Position numbers and translations under genes: made by a program. Shown piece by piece: positions 45,575-55,700 of a stretch of DNA of 64,000 nt. A model generated the notes under the pieces. The model saw nothing but the letters and a program-made list of their open reading frames with translations. It was not told the origin of the DNA and did no database searches. Numbering within the stretch: the first letter of the stretch is position 1; each line of letters starts with the position of its first letter. The stretch lies in the NCBI RefSeq assembly GCF_011516885.1, contig NZ_WOTD01000005.1, positions 58,669-122,668 on the forward strand, given 5' to 3'. This DNA comes from Acetobacter lambici (GTDB taxonomy: Bacteria > Pseudomonadota > Alphaproteobacteria > Acetobacterales > Acetobacteraceae).

Positions 45575-47506
45575 ATGAACAATTTAGGTCGCAATCTGGC
45601 GCTTTGGGTCAGCATTATCCTGCTGCTGCTGTTGCTGGTGAACATGTTCCAGCCGGGCACGGCGCAACATGCCGCCCAGCAACTGGCATATTCCGATTTT
45701 GTGGCGGATATTGATTCGGGCCACGTCCGGTCTGTTGTCATGCAGAATCACAACATTACCGGCACGCTGACCGATGGCACCGCGTTTGAGACCTATGCCC
45801 CCATGGACCCCTCCCTTGTCTCGCGCATGGTGGGTAAAGGGGTGGAGGTTGTGGCCAAACCGCTGGAGCAGGACGGTAGCCCGCTGCTGCGCTACTTCCT
45901 GAACTCTCTGCCCATTATTCTGCTGGTGGCTGCATGGCTGTTCATGATGCGGCAGATGCAGGGTGCGGGCGGTCGTGGCGCCATGGGCTTTGGCAAGTCC
46001 CGCGCCAAAATGCTGACCGAAAAGCACGGTCGCGTTACGTTTGAAGACGTGGCGGGCATTGATGAGGCCAAGGGCGAGTTGCAGGAAATTGTGGATTTTC
46101 TCAAGGACCCGCAGAAGTTCACACGTCTGGGCGGTAAAATTCCCAAAGGTGTGCTGCTTGTTGGCCCCCCCGGCACGGGTAAAACCCTGCTGGCCCGCGC
46201 CATTGCGGGTGAGGCCAATGTGCCCTTCTTCACCATCTCTGGTTCCGATTTTGTGGAAATGTTTGTTGGTGTTGGTGCATCCCGCGTGCGTGACATGTTC
46301 GAACAGGGCAAAAAATCCGCTCCGTGCATTATCTTTATCGACGAAATTGACGCCGTTGGCCGCCACCGTGGCGCGGGCATGGGCGGCGGTAACGACGAGC
46401 GCGAACAGACCCTGAACCAGATGCTGGTTGAGATGGACGGCTTTGAAAGCAATGAGGGCGTGATCCTGATTGCCGCCACCAACCGCCCCGATGTGCTGGA
46501 CCCCGCATTGCTGCGCCCCGGTCGCTTTGACCGGCAGGTTGTAGTGCCCAATCCCGACGTAAGCGGGCGTGAGAAAATTCTGCGTGTGCACATGCGCAAG
46601 GTGCCGCTGGCGTCCGATGTGGACCCGCGCATTATTGCCCGTGGCACTCCCGGCTTTTCTGGCGCGGACCTTGCCAATCTGGTGAACGAGGCAGCCTTGT
46701 CCGCCGCCCGCCTTGGCCGCCGCACCGTATCCATGCGCGAGTTTGAAGACGCCAAGGACAAGGTGCTGATGGGTGTGGAGCGCCGCTCCCTTGTCATGAG
46801 TGATGACGAGAAAAAGCGCACTGCCTACCACGAGGCCGGGCATGCCATTACCGCCGTGCTGGTGCCCGAGAGCGAACCCATTCACAAGGCCACCATTATC
46901 CCGCGTGGTCGTGCCCTTGGCATGGTCATGCGCCTGCCAGAGGACGACCGGTTGTCCATGAGCAAAATGAACGCCATTGCCCATCTGGTTGTGGCCATGG
47001 GCGGGCGTGTGGCGGAAGAGGTGGTCTACGGCAAGGACAACATCTGCAATGGCGCGATGGGGGACATTAAAATGGCCACCCGCGTTGCCCGCAGCATGGT
47101 GACCGAATGGGGTATGAGCGACAAGCTGGGCATGATCGCCTATGCGGACGAAGATCGGGGCAACAGCTTTTTCGGGGCTGCCCGTAACTTCTCCGAACAG
47201 ACAGCGCGCGATATTGATGTTGAAGTCAAACGCCTGATTGATGAGGCCTATGTGCAGGCGCGCAACTACCTGCATGACCACGTGGACGAACTGCACCGTC
47301 TGGCCGAAGCCCTGCTGGAATACGAAACCCTGACAGGTGAGGATATCCGCCAGATCATGCGTGGCCAGCCCATTGAACGGCCCGAGGAAGCGGATGATGG
47401 TCCGGTCAACCGCCGGGCATCCGTGCCGCAGGTGACGGGGGATGCTCCGTCCTCCGGCCCAACGGCGGAAGAGGGTGGCGCAGTGCCCGCACCCCAGCCC
47501 GGTTAA
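45575..47506 (+). CDS. ftsH: ATP-dependent zinc metalloprotease FtsH
   Basis: FtsH is the membrane-anchored AAA+ protease for misfolded membrane proteins and regulators. The 643-residue protein has two membrane helices (about residues 7-25 and 106-124) around a periplasmic domain, Walker A GPPGTGKT near 197-204, Walker [10 protein letters not shown], the second region of homology with [21 protein letters not shown], and the zinc site HEAGH at about 419-423. The C-terminal tail is Pro/Gly-rich. It starts 118 bp after tilS and ends at a strong terminator. Confidence 0.97.
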   Translation: MNNLGRNLALWVSIILLLLLLVNMFQPGTAQHAAQQLAYSDFVADIDSGHVRSVVMQNHNITGTLTDGTAFETYAPMDPSLVSRMVGKGVEVVAKPLEQDGSPLLRYFLNSLPIILLVAAWLFMMRQMQGAGGRGAMGFGKSRAKMLTEKHGRVTFEDVAGIDEAKGELQEIVDFLKDPQKFTRLGGKIPKGVLLVGPPGTGKTLLARAIAGEANVPFFTISGSDFVEMFVGVGASRVRDMFEQGKKSAPCIIFIDEIDAVGRHRGAGMGGGNDEREQTLNQMLVEMDGFESNEGVILIAATNRPDVLDPALLRPGRFDRQVVVPNPDVSGREKILRVHMRKVPLASDVDPRIIARGTPGFSGADLANLVNEAALSAARLGRRTVSMREFEDAKDKVLMGVERRSLVMSDDEKKRTAYHEAGHAITAVLVPESEPIHKATIIPRGRALGMVMRLPEDDRLSMSKMNAIAHLVVAMGGRVAEEVVYGKDNICNGAMGDIKMATRVARSMVTEWGMSDKLGMIAYADEDRGNSFFGAARNFSEQTARDIDVEVKRLIDEAYVQARNYLHDHVDELHRLAEALLEYETLTGEDIRQIMRGQPIERPEEADDGPVNRRASVPQVTGDAPSSGPTAEEGGAVPAPQPG

Positions 47507-47539
47507 GGTCGGATGGAGCGGTAAGAGAGAGTTTTCAGT

Positions 47540-47570
47540 AAAAAAGGCGGCATGAGGTGCCGCCTTTTTT
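47540..47570 (+). terminator. Rho-independent terminator after ftsH
   Basis: GGCGGCA (47546-47552) and TGCCGCC (47558-47564) pair around TGAGG, extended by flanking A- and T-runs, with six T at the end. The A/T symmetry means it could work in both directions, but only the plus strand has a gene before it. Confidence 0.92.
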
Positions 47571-47603
47571 ACGTGGTGGGGACCAACTCAAAGGACCAAA
47601 AGC

Positions 47604-48635
47604 ATGTGGCGCAGACTGGTTGAACCCATGGGGCTGCTGTTCGGGCAAATGGCGCAGGAGGCTATTCGCCAGGGCGTGGCGTTGCCCCTCCAGAACAGTA
47701 CTGCTGCCTTTACAACCGTGCTGCTGATAGAGGGGAATACGGCAACCGGCCCCATGTCCGTGGCGGCCGTGCCCCATGGCTGGCTCCCCGTGTTGCAACG
47801 CCTTGTGTCCCCCGTACCGGATGCTGGGTTGCCTGCGGGGCCGCTGGTTATGGGAATCCTCAACACAACGCCGGATAGTTTTAGCTGCGCGGGCCAGCAT
47901 TATAACGCAGGCCATGCCATACAGGCGGCAGAGCAGATGGCGCATGACGGTGCCGGTGTGCTCGATATAGGGGGGGAAAGCACACGCCCCGGTGCAGCGG
48001 TTGTCTCGCCCCAACAGGAGTGGGAGCGGGTTGGCCCGGTGCTGGAGGGGCTGCGCCAGAGCCTGCCGGGTGTGCCTCTTTCGGTTGATACGCGTAACAG
48101 TCTGGTTATGGAGCGGGCGCTCGCTGCGGGTGCGGGAGTGATTAATGATGTCTCCGCTCTAGGGCATGACCCTGCCGCTCTGCCACTGCTGGCGGGGCAA
48201 AGTTGCGGCGTTGTGCTCATGCACATGCGCGGCACCCCCCAGACCATGGAAGCGCATACCCAATATGCCGATGTGGCGTGCGATGTGGTGCGCGAACTGG
48301 GGCTCCGGGTGGAGGCCGCCGTGGCCGCGGGCATTGCCCGTGAACGGCTGATGGTTGATCCGGGCTTTGGCTTTGCCAAAACGCAGGAGCAGAATGTCAT
48401 TCTGCTGCGCCGCGTGCTGCTGCTGGCCAATCTGGGGTGCCGTGTGGTGTTTGCCCTCTCGCGCAAGCGCATGATCGGCGCGCTGACCGGTGTTGCGGAC
48501 CCGGCCGGGCGCGATAGTGGTACGGTGGCGGCCTCTCTTATGGCTCTGCCGTTTGGCAACCCGGTGCTGCGGGTGCACAATGTGGCCAGCATGGTGCAGG
48601 GCGTCCGGGTGTGGCAGGGCGCGCTGGGGGAATGA
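47604..48635 (+). CDS. folP: Dihydropteroate synthase FolP
   Basis: FolP joins pABA to dihydropterin pyrophosphate and is the sulfonamide target. The 343-residue protein has the TIM-barrel core with MGILNTTPDSFS (about residues 82-93), DIGGESTRPGA, VSVDT-like LSVDTRNS, LMHMRGTP and the C-terminal RVHNV. It has about 75 extra N-terminal residues before the barrel, compared with E. coli, of unknown role; no pyrophosphokinase or aldolase domain is recognisable in it. It lies after the ftsH terminator, 147 bp before glmM. Confidence 0.94.
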   Translation: MWRRLVEPMGLLFGQMAQEAIRQGVALPLQNSTAAFTTVLLIEGNTATGPMSVAAVPHGWLPVLQRLVSPVPDAGLPAGPLVMGILNTTPDSFSCAGQHYNAGHAIQAAEQMAHDGAGVLDIGGESTRPGAAVVSPQQEWERVGPVLEGLRQSLPGVPLSVDTRNSLVMERALAAGAGVINDVSALGHDPAALPLLAGQSCGVVLMHMRGTPQTMEAHTQYADVACDVVRELGLRVEAAVAAGIARERLMVDPGFGFAKTQEQNVILLRRVLLLANLGCRVVFALSRKRMIGALTGVADPAGRDSGTVAASLMALPFGNPVLRVHNVASMVQGVRVWQGALGE

Positions 48636-48782
48636 ACACAGCGCGCGCCAAAAAAGTTTTTTGTGGCCTGAACACGGTTTCTTCCAATCCAAAACCGTTT
48701 TAGGAAAGATCAGCAGGACAGGACAGGAGTTTCCGCCAGCAACGGCCAGAGTATTCAGGTCCATTGCCGATTGCGGAATGGA

Positions 48783-50141
48783 ATGAGTATTATGAAGCGA
48801 TTTTTCGGAACAGATGGTATTCGTGGCACCGCCAATATTGCCCCCATGACGGTGGAAATTGCCCAGAAGCTGGGGCAGGCGGCGGGTCTGCATTTCCGCC
48901 GTGGGGACCACCGGCACTGTGTGCTGCTGGGCAAGGATACCAGACTATCTGGCTATATGATCGAGAGCGCACTGGTTTCCGGCTTTTTGTCCGCTGGTAT
49001 GGATGTCACTCTGGTGGGGCCACTGCCCACACCGGCCATTGCCCTGCTCACCCGCTCCCTGCGGGCCGATCTGGGGGTTATGATCTCCGCTTCCCATAAC
49101 CCGTTTGGAGATAACGGGATCAAACTGTTCGGCCCAGATGGCTTCAAACTCTCCGATCAGGATGAGCGCACGATTGAAAACCTGATGGTGACCGACCTGC
49201 ATGCGGACATGGCGGACCCGGCCCAGATCGGCCGTGCCTCACGTCTGAACGATGCGGCCGGGCGGTATATTGAGAGCGCTAAATCTTCCTTCCCGCGCAA
49301 GCTGCGGCTCGATGGCATGAAAATTGTGATCGACTGCGCCAATGGCTCGGCTTACCGGGTTGCCCCCACGGCGTTGTGGGAACTCGGGGCGGAGGTTATT
49401 CGCATCGGGTGCGAGCCGAATGGCGTGAACATTAACGAACAGTGTGGTTCCACCCACCCCGAGGCCCTGTGCAAGGCGGTGGTGCAGCACGGCGCGCATA
49501 TTGGCATTGCCCTTGATGGGGATGCGGACCGTGTGCTGATCGCGGATGAAACCGGGCGTCTGATTGATGGGGACCAGATTCTGGCCCTGATCGCCCGGTC
49601 ATGGACTGCGGAGGGGCGTCTGGTGGGTAATGCCGTGGTGGCCACGGTTATGTCCAACATGGGGCTTGAACGGTTTTTGGAAAAAATGGGCGTGGGGCTG
49701 GAGCGCACCGCTGTGGGGGACCGCCATGTGGTCGAACGCATGCGTGAGCGCGGCGTTAATGTGGGGGGCGAACAGTCCGGCCACATGGTGCTGACCGATT
49801 TTGCCACCACGGGGGATGGCCTGATTGCCGCATTGCAGATTTTGGCTGTGCTGGTCGAGTCCGGTCGCCCTGCGAGCGAGGTCTGCCGTCTTTTCCAGCC
49901 TTTTCCGCAAAAACTGCGGAATGTCCGTTACGCCGGAGCCTGCCCGCTGGATACGGACGAAGTGCGCCAGCGCCAGCTTGAGGTTGAGCGCATTTTGGCC
50001 GGTCAGGGCCGCCTGCTGCTCCGGCGCAGTGGCACCGAACCGCTGGTGCGCGTAATGGCCGAGGCGGAAGATGCAGCACTGGTGGAAGAAGCCGTGAGCA
50101 AAATGTGCGCCGTGCTGGAAAAAGTGACCCTGCCAGCCTGA
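48783..50141 (+). CDS. glmM: Phosphoglucosamine mutase GlmM
   Basis: GlmM converts glucosamine-6-phosphate to glucosamine-1-phosphate for UDP-GlcNAc and hence peptidoglycan and LPS. The 452-residue protein has [12 protein letters not shown] at the N terminus, the phosphoserine loop [15 protein letters not shown] near residue 100, the metal loop DGDADR near 244 and the phosphate-binding [12 protein letters not shown] near the C terminus. I chose ATG 48783; ATG 48792 is nearly as good. It follows folP as in many bacteria, and thiD starts 18 bp after it. Confidence 0.96.
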   Translation: MSIMKRFFGTDGIRGTANIAPMTVEIAQKLGQAAGLHFRRGDHRHCVLLGKDTRLSGYMIESALVSGFLSAGMDVTLVGPLPTPAIALLTRSLRADLGVMISASHNPFGDNGIKLFGPDGFKLSDQDERTIENLMVTDLHADMADPAQIGRASRLNDAAGRYIESAKSSFPRKLRLDGMKIVIDCANGSAYRVAPTALWELGAEVIRIGCEPNGVNINEQCGSTHPEALCKAVVQHGAHIGIALDGDADRVLIADETGRLIDGDQILALIARSWTAEGRLVGNAVVATVMSNMGLERFLEKMGVGLERTAVGDRHVVERMRERGVNVGGEQSGHMVLTDFATTGDGLIAALQILAVLVESGRPASEVCRLFQPFPQKLRNVRYAGACPLDTDEVRQRQLEVERILAGQGRLLLRRSGTEPLVRVMAEAEDAALVEEAVSKMCAVLEKVTLPA

Positions 50142-50159
50142 CCGGAAAGAGTGCCGCAT

Positions 50160-50993
50160 ATGACCCGATCCGCCCCCCCGCGCCCGAGAGTTCTCTCCAT
50201 AGCCGGGAGCGACTCTGGCGGAGGGGCGGGTATTCAGGCGGATATAAAAACCATTACGGCGCTGGGCGGGTACGCCATGACCGCCATAACCGCCCTGACA
50301 GCCCAGAATACTCAGGGCGTGCAGGCTATTCTGCCTGTTGCCACGCAGTTTATCCGCGACCAGATCCGCTGTGTTGTGGACGATATTGGGGTGGACGCCA
50401 TAAAAACAGGCATGCTGGGTGGTGCTGCTCAAACGCAGACTGTAGCGGAGGAAATAGCCCGAATCCGCCAGCATAGGCCTGCGCTTATTGTGGTGGTGGA
50501 CCCGGTTATGGTGGCCAAGGGTGGGGCCGCCCTGCTGGCGGACGATGCGCTTGCCTGCCTGCGCACCACGCTTTTGCCCCTTGCCACGCTGGTCACACCC
50601 AATCTGCCCGAAGCGGAAAAGCTGACAGGCCGCGCTATCCATACGGTGGAGGACATGCGGGCGGCTGCCCAGTGGCTACACCAGCAGACGGGTGCGGCGA
50701 TTTTGCTCAAGGGCGGGCATCTGGCAGGGGATGATCTGGTGGATGTTCTGCTGGATCACGCCGGGTTTAACGAGTTTGTGGGGCAGCGTCTTCCAACCCG
50801 GCATACGCATGGAACAGGCTGCACACTGGGCAGCGCGCTGGCGACGACCCTTGCGCAGGGGAACACCCTGCCCGATGCGGTAAGGCGGTCATGCAACTAT
50901 GTTCATGAGGCAATTTTGCAGGCCCCGGAACTGGGCAAGGGGGCCGGGCCATTGTGGCATGCTCATCCCTGGTACCCTGCAATCCGGTCCTGA
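50160..50993 (+). CDS. thiD: Hydroxymethylpyrimidine/phosphomethylpyrimidine kinase ThiD
   Basis: ThiD phosphorylates HMP and HMP-P in thiamin synthesis. The 277-residue ribokinase-fold protein has AGSDSGGGAGIQADIKT near the N terminus, the VVDPVMVAKGG segment, and the catalytic THGTGCTLGSALA (Asp/Gly anion hole region, here with His-Gly-Thr-Gly-Cys) near residue 215. I chose ATG 50160, 10 bases after a GGAAAGA site, rather than GTG 50151. No TPP riboswitch is apparent; it seems to be transcribed with glmM. Confidence 0.95.
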   Translation: MTRSAPPRPRVLSIAGSDSGGGAGIQADIKTITALGGYAMTAITALTAQNTQGVQAILPVATQFIRDQIRCVVDDIGVDAIKTGMLGGAAQTQTVAEEIARIRQHRPALIVVVDPVMVAKGGAALLADDALACLRTTLLPLATLVTPNLPEAEKLTGRAIHTVEDMRAAAQWLHQQTGAAILLKGGHLAGDDLVDVLLDHAGFNEFVGQRLPTRHTHGTGCTLGSALATTLAQGNTLPDAVRRSCNYVHEAILQAPELGKGAGPLWHAHPWYPAIRS

Positions 50994-51051
50994 GTAACGT
51001 AGTGCGCGTAAACCTGCTGGGGATCAGGCTTTTGGCGTGGTTGCGCCGGAA

Positions 51052-51810
51052 TTAATCCCCAATAGCGTGGAGCAGGGCCGGTTCTGGCGGTACCGGTAGC
51101 TGCGAAAGAGCGATCAGGGGGGAGGGAACTGGCTGTGCCTGCGGGTCATGCAGAATGTAACCGCGGCCCCATACGGTGGAAATAAGGTCCTCGGCTCCCA
51201 CGGTCTGGAGCTTTTTGCGTAGTTTGCAAATAAAGACATCAATGATCTTGATGTCGGGTTCGTCCCGGCCACCGTACAGGTGGTTGAGGAATGTCTCCTT
51301 GGTCTGGGCAATGCCCTTGCGCAGCACAAGCAGTTCCAGAATGGCAAATTCCTTGCCGGTCAGGTGAATGGGGCGGTTTTCCACCGTAACCGTGTGGTTG
51401 TTCAGGTGCAGGGTTAGCGCACCAACCTGTGCAACCGGATGTGCGTATCCGTTCGAGCGGCGCAGGATGGCCTGCGCGCGGGCAATCAGTTCGGCGGATT
51501 CAAAGGGTTCGGCCAGATAATCATCAGCGCCCAGTGCAAAAGCCCGGATCTTGGCATCTGGTGTATCAATGTTGGAGAGAATGATAACCGGCGTTGTGAT
51601 CTTGAGCGTGCGAAGGGTATTGAGGATGGTATATCCGTCCATGTCCGCCAGGGTCATGGTAATAATGGCAAGCCCGTAATCGTAGTTACGCAGTAATTCT
51701 ATGGCGTTCTGGCCGGATCGGGCCAGGTCGGCCGCAAAGCCTGCTTTTTTCAGGGCGGAAAGGATGGCGCGGCTGGAGGTAAATTTGTCCTCGGCAAACA
51801 GGATGCGCAT
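51052..51810 (-). CDS. CtrA-like OmpR-family regulator with a degenerate receiver
   Basis: The 252-residue protein follows Caulobacter CtrA closely in its winged-helix DNA-binding domain (PIHLTGKEFAILELLVLRKG, then FLNHLYGG, KIIDVFICKLRKKL and VWGRGYILHDP). The receiver domain is altered at its chemistry. In the phospho-acceptor segment, Thr51 (LAIITMTLADMDG) stands where CtrA has Asp51; the acidic pair is Glu7-Asp8 followed by Lys9; and Glu101 (LAEPF) replaces the invariant Lys. Ser79 is kept. It should therefore not be phosphorylated in the normal way. The C-terminal tail after the wing is Pro-rich. I chose ATG 51810, which gives the normal MRILFAED start. It is monocistronic, convergent with thiD. 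A true CtrA may exist elsewhere in the genome. Confidence 0.9.
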   Translation of the reverse strand: MRILFAEDKFTSSRAILSALKKAGFAADLARSGQNAIELLRNYDYGLAIITMTLADMDGYTILNTLRTLKITTPVIILSNIDTPDAKIRAFALGADDYLAEPFESAELIARAQAILRRSNGYAHPVAQVGALTLHLNNHTVTVENRPIHLTGKEFAILELLVLRKGIAQTKETFLNHLYGGRDEPDIKIIDVFICKLRKKLQTVGAEDLISTVWGRGYILHDPQAQPVPSPLIALSQLPVPPEPALLHAIGD

Positions 51811-52252
51811 GACTGGCCTCACATAGCTGCTGAAAGGGTTATACACCTTAAGGTTGTATTTGTAGGCATGAATGACACCTTTACGTGTTTTTCTGAAAAA
51901 ATAAACACAAATTCATATTATTTTTATGATTTGAGTAATAACAGGTATGTGATTTAGGTATGGCTTCGGGCAAAATATCCAGCGAAGGATTGATCATCCT
52001 TTGGAAAAGATTATATGTGCAAAAAGTTCCAAAAAAGATAATCAATAAAGTATTATAAAGTAATTTTTTTACGGAATGTGAAATTTTTCTCTAAAAAGTT
52101 TTATTATTTCCTAACAAATACCCGTGGTTTGTAAAAAATCTACAATCATGGTCCGTCACCCTTTCCGTTTTTGGCCTGATATGAAAAAGGTCGGTCTTGG
52201 ACCATGATGCATGGGTGCGCGCCCACCATGGAGACAGGAACACGGAGCGGTC
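51811..52252. other. AT-rich divergent intergenic region between the CtrA-like gene and tsaE
   Basis: The 442-bp region has no gene and is much more AT-rich than its surroundings, especially 51890-52140. It carries a 10-bp inverted repeat, ATCATGGTCC (52145-52154) and GGACCATGAT (52199-52208), 45-107 bp before the tsaE start. I did not find the CtrA consensus TTAA-N7-TTAA. Promoters for both genes must be here. Confidence 0.5.
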
Positions 52253-52711
52253 ATGTTGCTGAAAACCGAAGCCGATACGGCACAACTGGCCAGAACCCTT
52301 GCAGGTCTTGCCCGTGCGGGAGACGCCATTTTGCTGTCTGGCCCGCTGGGGGCTGGCAAAAGTGTGTTCGCGCGGGCTTTTCTGCGCAGTTTTTGCGTGG
52401 CACCGGACATGGAGGTGCCCAGCCCGACCTATACGCTGGTGCAGGCCTATGACGGCCCCATGACCACGGCCTATCATTTTGACCTGTGGCGTCTGGGCAG
52501 TGTGGAGGAACTGGACGAACTGGGCTGGGATGACGCGTGCGAGGGCGTGATGCTGGTGGAATGGCCCGAACGGCTGGAGGACATGACCCCGCCCAACGCC
52601 CTGCATATGACCTTTACGGTCGGGGCGGATGGCAGTCGGCAGGTCACGCTGGCAGGCTGGCCGGAGCGGCTGCCCCCCCAATTGGTCATGCCCCCGGAGC
52701 AAACCGCATGA
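52253..52711 (+). CDS. tsaE: tRNA threonylcarbamoyladenosine biosynthesis ATPase TsaE
   Basis: TsaE is the ATPase that works with TsaB and TsaD to form t6A37 on ANN-decoding tRNAs. The 152-residue protein has Walker A LSGPLGAGKSVFARAFL near residues 28-44, VPSPTYTLVQAY, the HFDLWRL motif and MLVEWPER. I chose ATG 52253, preceded by GGAG. It usually sits beside an amidase or phosphotransferase gene; here addB starts within its stop codon (ATGA). Confidence 0.94.
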   Translation: MLLKTEADTAQLARTLAGLARAGDAILLSGPLGAGKSVFARAFLRSFCVAPDMEVPSPTYTLVQAYDGPMTTAYHFDLWRLGSVEELDELGWDDACEGVMLVEWPERLEDMTPPNALHMTFTVGADGSRQVTLAGWPERLPPQLVMPPEQTA

Positions 52712-55700
52712 AGCTGGCAACCATTCCCGCGCATCTGCCCTTTCTGGATAATCTGGCAACGCGCTGGATCGAGGCAGCGGGCCATGACCCGGAGGCCATG
52801 GGGGAGGGCACGATCGTGCTGCCCGGCCGCCGTGCGGCGCGTGCGTTAACGGAAGCATTTTTGCGGCAGATGGATGGGCGCAGCATGCTTCTGCCACGCA
52901 TTATGCCCATCGGCGCGCTGGACGAGACCGAACTGGGGCTTTCCGCCTGTGGTGGGGCGGATGCGCTGGCCCTGCCCCCCGCCGTGCCCGCCATGACCCG
53001 GCTGGCCATGCTCACATTGCTTGTTTTAAAGGCGGACAAGGCCTTTGGCACACGCCCCACGCTGGATCAGGCATGGCCACTGGCCCGCGCGCTGGCCGAA
53101 CTGATGGATGAGGCGGAATGGGCGGGGGTCAGTCTGCTCGAACGTCTGCCCGATGCGGTGCAGGAGGACCACGCCGAACATTGGCAGATTATTCTGCGGT
53201 TTCTGGAAATCGTGACCGGCCAATGGCCCGAATGGCTGCGGGAGCAGGGGCTGGTCAACCCTGTGGCCCGGCAGGTGGCGCTGCTTGGCTCGCAGGCGCG
53301 GTTGTGGCGGAGCATGGGCGAGCAGGGGCACACGGCCCCTTTATGGACAGCGGGGTTTACGCATGCCATGGCCCCCACGGCGGATGCGCTGCGGGCCATT
53401 CTGTCCTGTCCGGGGGGTAAGGTCATTCTGCCGGGGCTGGACACGCTCATGCCCGAGGACGTGTTTGCCTCCTTGCCCGACAGCCACCCGCAGGCGGGCA
53501 TGAGCCACCTGCTGGCGTCACTGGAAGCCGGGCGTGAGGATGTGCAGGTCTGGAGCGCGCAAGGGGGCCAGCCCGAGCGCGCGGCGGTTCTGTCCCGCGT
53601 TATGCTGCCTGCCGCTGCACTGGATGACTGGGCAAAGCCCGGCCCGGTGGCGCTGGCCCATGTCAGCCGGTTTGAGGCGGCAGACCAGCAGGAGGAGGCC
53701 GTGGCCATCAGCATGGTCATGCGCAACGCTATTGAGCAGCCCGGTCACCGCGTGGCGCTGGTCACGCCCGACCGGGGGCTGGCCGCGCGCGTGGCAACGG
53801 AACTGGAGCGATGGGGCATTCTGGCTGATGATAGTGCCGGGGCCACACTGGCGGACACGCCTGCGGCGGTGCTGCTGCGGCTGGTAGCGCGGCTGGTGGA
53901 TAGCCAGTTTGCCCCGGTCGCACTTTTGTCCGTGCTCAAGCACCCGCTGGTGGCATGTGGTCTGGGCCCGGGTGTGTGCCGTGCCTCCGCCCGCCTGCTG
54001 GAGCGGGCGGTGCTGCGTGGCCCCTCACCCGCGCCCGGCTTTGCGGGGCTGTGTGCTGCGGTCAAGGACAGGCTTGAACCCAGGCGCGAAAAAGACCGCC
54101 AGCGCATAGCCGAAGGCCAAAGTGCCGACCGTCCCTTTGGCCCCGAACCCCTGCCTGCCTTCATGGACCGGTTGGCCCATTGCCTTGAGCCGGTTCTGGG
54201 CTGGGATCAGGCCGAGGGCGCTGTGGCGGCCGGGGTTGCGGCCATGCGGCATCAGGCAGCGGTACCAGCTTTGCTTGAAGCCCTGATAGCCACAGTCGAA
54301 CGGCTTGCCAGTACGGAGGAGGAAGACGCGTCCTCCCGGTTATGGAAAGGGGAGGACGGCAGCCTTCTGGCCGCCCGGCTGAGCGAGCTTATGCTGGCGA
54401 CCGATGTGTTGCCCCCCCAGCCCCCCGCCGTGCTGGACGGGCTGCTGAGCGCTGTTCTGGCGCAGGAGCGCGTGGCCACCCGCCGGGGCAACAACCCGCA
54501 GGCCCTGCACCCGCGTGTGCTGATCTGGGGCCTGTTTGAAGCACGCCTGCAAACGGCGGAAACTGTTATTCTGGGTGGTCTGTCCGAGGGGGTGTGGCCC
54601 CCCGCCCCCGATGCTGGTCCGTGGATGAGCAGGCCCATGCGCAAGCGTGTGGGCCTGCCCCCGCCCGAGCAGGCGGTGGGGCAGGCCGCGCATGACTTTT
54701 TTGCCATGGCGGCGGCGGCCGAACAGGTTGTTCTGTCCTCCTCCCTCCGGCGGGATGGCGCACCCGTGGTGCCCGCGCGCTGGCTGACCCGGCTGGACGC
54801 TTTTCTGGCCGGGTGGGGGGGCAGGGTGCCCGAACACCCGGTTCTGTCGTGGCTTGCGCGGCTGGACCAGCCGGAGGGGCCAGCCATGCCAGTGGCCCCA
54901 CCCCGGCCCACGCCCGCGGTTGCCCTGCGCCCGCGCCGCCTGAGCGTGACGGAAATAGAAACATGGATGCGCGACCCCTACGCCATATATGCCCGCCACA
55001 TCCTGCGCCTTGACCCATTGCCCGAACTGGAGGAAGGGGCCGATGCCTCCGACTACGGCATGATCGTGCATGAAGCGCTGGAGCGCTGGGTGAAAACCCA
55101 TGGCGTGGACTGGCCAACGGATGCGCAGAGCAAGCTGGCGGAGGTGTTCCAAACCTGCCTTGCCGGGCAGGCTCTGCGCCCCGCCTTACAGGCATGGTGG
55201 GCACCCCGGCTGGAGCGTATTGCAAGCTGGGTTGCGCAGGCGGAGGAGCAGCGTCGGGCGGTCAATGGCACACCGCAGGCCATTCTGACCGAAATTGCAG
55301 GGGCCGTGCTGGTGCCCGACGCACCGGGTGGGCCGTTCCGCCTTGTGGGGCGGGCTGATCGGGTGGAGCTTGGCGCGCAGGGGCAGGTTATTGTGCAGGA
55401 CTACAAGACAGGCATGCTGCCCGCTTTGCGCGATGTTCTGTCGGGGTGGAGCCCGCAATTACCGCTGGAGGCGGCCATGCTGCTGCGTGGCGGGTTTGCC
55501 GCCGCCCCCAATGTGACCGATATTGAAGGGCTGATCTACTGGCGGCTCACAGGTGGGGCCGAACCGGGGGGCGAGGTCGCCGTGGTCTCCAAGGAGCATG
55601 ACAGCCTGACCGCTCTGGCCGAGCAGACATGGCAGCGCCTGCTGGCCCGGATTGCCGCGTATGACCGGCCTGAGCAGCCTTACCTCTCCCACCCCCATCC

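Noticed and set aside
45584..47296. A 570-codon open frame antisense to ftsH
   Set aside because: It is the mirror of a highly biased GC-rich gene; its product has no known motif and is rich in His/Asn/Gln from reverse-complemented codons.
50093..50160. A TPP riboswitch ahead of thiD
   Set aside because: The gap to glmM is only 18 bp and no thi-box consensus is visible.
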